Source of the DNA: CAZEHJ01 sp964512485
GTDB lineage: Bacteria > Bacteroidota > Rhodothermia > Rhodothermales > UBA10348
DNA length: 17,029 bases
Direction: 5' to 3'
NCBI GenBank assembly: GCA_964512485.1
Contig: CAZEHJ010000076.1
Coordinates: 1 to 17,029, forward strand
Shown here: positions 15,308 through 17,029 of the stretch, piece by piece
Layout: the number at the start of each line of letters is the position of its first letter
How positions within the stretch are numbered: position 1 is the stretch's first letter
The notes under the pieces: generated by a model
What the model was told of the DNA's origin: nothing
The model's database searches: none
Seen by the model: only the letters and a program-made list of their open reading frames with translations
Position numbers and translations under genes: made by a program

Positions 15308-16951
15308 TCAACTCCGGACCATCAGGTGCCAGGCGAACGAAGTGCTGTCCGAATGGATGAGCGCCCATCCCAGAAAGACGATCGTTCCCAGAATCAGTGG
15401 ATTCAGAAGCCATACTGCTACCGCTGGGCCTATCGGTAGAGATGTAATTTTGTACAGATCATAGGCGGTCCGAACAGTTGACCAGTACGCGGTCCCCAGC
15501 CAACCAGCAGCGAGCGCCATGATGGACCAGACGGGGACGGGACCAGAAGCGGCGAGCGTCATGGCCAGAGGAAGCAGGAAGAGGATCTGCCATCTGGGCC
15601 AAACGGCCAACATCAACGCCTGACTCGGCAACAGTCGAGCACTCCGGCCTGATATGATCATCCAGAGACTCATCCACAGCGACATGATCGCCAGCGCCGC
15701 ACTACCGAGGAGAATGGCCAAAACGAATGGTGCGTCGAGCACTGAAGTCAGAGAAATGCGCGAGTTCTGCGACAGACTCCGGTAGATGTGGGCCACGAAC
15801 TCAGTTTCCTTCAGCCCGATCATCACGAATGAGCCGATCAGTCCGATCGACAGTCCCGTGACAGTCAGGATTGCGGTGCTTGTAAGTGGCAAGACTTCTC
15901 GAGCCTCACGGACCGCGTTCCTGAAAAATCCGTGTGCAAAGAAGTATCTCGGAATCATGGACCGAAACCGGGGGCTTCCCGCATACATCAGAGCGGTCAG
16001 GGCCAACAGCAACCATCCCAGCATTGAAAACCACGGCTTGTCTGGTTCCGGCTCCTCTCCCCGATCGAAGGCGAACGTCGTCTGGTACTCCAGGAAAAAT
16101 CCACGGATGACCTGCAGGGCCGGGCGCGGTTCGGAATCCGTCGTATAGAGTCCGAACTGACGACCATATGGATCCGGCACGTGATGTCTGGCCTCGCTTT
16201 CATCCCGCCACCGGTGAACAAAAAAGAGATGTTCATCACCGACGCTGAGCGATGAGAGATTGTCTTCAAAAAACCTCGCCTGCGCCTCTGATGAACCTTT
16301 CAGATTGAATCCGGACGGCGCATCTACTTCCACATTCACGCCCATTCGGGCAATTCCCACGCGCGTATCGTGATACGTTTTCCAGACGTCGATTCGTTCG
16401 AAGGGATGCTCCTGGGTCAACGCATCAATCAGGACGAAGTCGACGCGATCATGGCAGGCGTCATCCCGGGTGAACAGGGATGCGTAGTAGGTCTCTACTC
16501 CGGCGTTCTGAATCAATTGAGAAACGCGATCAATTTCATCGCAGGCGACATCAGACGACGTATCTGAGAACTGAGTGAGGCCTATCGGGCCCGCGCTCAT
16601 GTGCCCACCTCCCGATTCCAGAAGCAACGTGACGAGCGAGTCGGCCACCTGGAGTGAGTCCCGCAGGTCCCGCGCCGTGAGGCCTCGAAAAGGCAATTCC
16701 CGGTACAGAACCAGCCCCAGGGAATCGGCGAGGGACAGCAGTCCGTCGTCGAACACCATCGCGGTTCGAACGGCCTGAACACCTACCTCTTTCATTTCCA
16801 GAAGATCGCCTGCCGCCTCTCTGAAATCCGGTGGTATTTCCCACACGACACCCTGTGTTGGACTCTCGGGCGCCCGGGTCTGCCTCGCCAGCGATGGAGC
16901 GGCCGTCGCCTGAAACAGGAAGAGCGCCCATATGATACGTTTGATATTCAT
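15308..16951 (-). CDS. Exported GH-like TIM-barrel protein fused to a polytopic membrane domain
   Basis: A 547-residue protein. Signal peptide 1-23 (LARQ). Residues about 33-295 resemble the TIM-barrel part of GH2/GH5-like glycosidases: VVWEIPPDFREAAGDLLEMKEVGVQAVRTAM, then ADSLGLVLYRELP, a later FVLIDAL, FFVHRWRDE and DPYGRQFGLYT...RPALQVIRGF. The region where GH2 enzymes carry the acid/base Asn-Glu reads HMSAGPIGLTQFSD, without Glu, so activity is doubtful. From 306 onward there are about six hydrophobic helices (roughly 306-324, 355-380, 406-433, 454-470, 474-492, 507-531). The N-terminal half should be periplasmic. Function is unknown; carbohydrate sensing or envelope polysaccharide handling is speculation. 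The start ATG is clear and sits just after a possible 11-codon leader. The neighbour on the left is a convergent glycosyltransferase. Confidence 0.8.
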   Translation of the reverse strand: MNIKRIIWALFLFQATAAPSLARQTRAPESPTQGVVWEIPPDFREAAGDLLEMKEVGVQAVRTAMVFDDGLLSLADSLGLVLYRELPFRGLTARDLRDSLQVADSLVTLLLESGGGHMSAGPIGLTQFSDTSSDVACDEIDRVSQLIQNAGVETYYASLFTRDDACHDRVDFVLIDALTQEHPFERIDVWKTYHDTRVGIARMGVNVEVDAPSGFNLKGSSEAQARFFEDNLSSLSVGDEHLFFVHRWRDESEARHHVPDPYGRQFGLYTTDSEPRPALQVIRGFFLEYQTTFAFDRGEEPEPDKPWFSMLGWLLLALTALMYAGSPRFRSMIPRYFFAHGFFRNAVREAREVLPLTSTAILTVTGLSIGLIGSFVMIGLKETEFVAHIYRSLSQNSRISLTSVLDAPFVLAILLGSAALAIMSLWMSLWMIISGRSARLLPSQALMLAVWPRWQILFLLPLAMTLAASGPVPVWSIMALAAGWLGTAYWSTVRTAYDLYKITSLPIGPAVAVWLLNPLILGTIVFLGWALIHSDSTSFAWHLMVRS

Positions 16952-16974
16952 TCGCCGGAAAATAGGTCTGCAGG

Positions 16975-17029
16975 CTTCGCCATTGAAACTACTTCGCCAT
17001 TGAAACTACTTCGCCATTGAAACTACTTC
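16975..17029. repeat. 17-bp tandem repeat, three full copies plus partial, running off the edge
   Basis: The unit CTTCGCCATTGAAACTA is repeated at 16975-16991, 16992-17008 and 17009-17025 without mismatch, then CTTC continues to the last base. The period of 17 is not a multiple of three, and stops arise in all three frames on each strand (TGA on plus, TAG on minus), so it is non-coding. There are no spacers, so it is not a CRISPR array. It lies 24 bases upstream of the gene starting at 16951. The true copy number cannot be known from this window. Confidence 0.95.

Noticed and set aside
16975..17029. CRISPR array, suggested by ATTGAAAC within the repeat
   Set aside because: The units are directly adjacent with a 17-bp period and no spacers, and no cas gene is present.

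Overview
The window reads as bacterial chromosomal DNA from the FCB group, most likely a Rhodothermota/Balneolota-type or other marine Bacteroidota-like organism. The grounds are TonB-dependent receptors with a carboxypeptidase-regulatory-like N-terminal domain, each followed by a DUF4249-type lipoprotein; a secreted M1 peptidase ending in a type IX secretion (T9SS type A) sorting domain; weak or absent Shine-Dalgarno sites at many starts; and medium GC content. The assignment is inferred from gene families only. No rRNA, tRNA, CRISPR array, transposase or phage gene was seen. Both ends look like arbitrary or contig edges: base 1 lies inside a gene, and the right end stops inside a 17-bp tandem repeat.

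Layout. (1) Bases 1-6451, minus strand: an apparent four-gene operon, read right to left as TonB receptor, DUF4249 lipoprotein, TonB receptor, DUF4249 lipoprotein (the last cut by the window edge). This is a duplicated transporter/lipoprotein module. (2) Bases 6452-6717: a divergent control region with three inverted repeats and a promoter-like element. (3) 6718-6957, plus strand: a small single-pass membrane protein with an HxxHxH motif like that of streptococcal histidine-triad proteins. (4) 6964-9575, minus: a GNAT acetyltransferase preceded by a secreted M1 metallopeptidase. (5) 9757-11699, plus: a secreted amidohydrolase and a YceI-like protein, probably co-transcribed. (6) 11689-11883, minus: a small Bfd-like [2Fe-2S] protein whose 3' end overlaps yceI. 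(7) 12071-15279, plus: a TolC-family outer-membrane protein, an MlaC-like phospholipid-carrier protein and a GT-A glycosyltransferase. (8) 15308-16951, minus: a large exported protein with a GH-like TIM-barrel half and a polytopic membrane half. (9) 16975-17029: the 17-bp tandem repeat upstream of that gene.

Nine of the thirteen proteins carry a cleavable or lipoprotein signal peptide, and a tenth (6718-6957) is membrane-anchored. The segment is therefore mainly a cell-envelope and nutrient-handling neighbourhood: import across the outer membrane, extracellular peptide breakdown, and envelope lipid and efflux functions. There is no clear mobile or defence system. The points most worth following are the duplicated receptor/lipoprotein module facing the histidine-triad protein across a dyad-rich promoter region, the apparently inactive GH-like domain fused to a membrane domain, and the TolC-MlaC pair lacking the rest of an Mla system.
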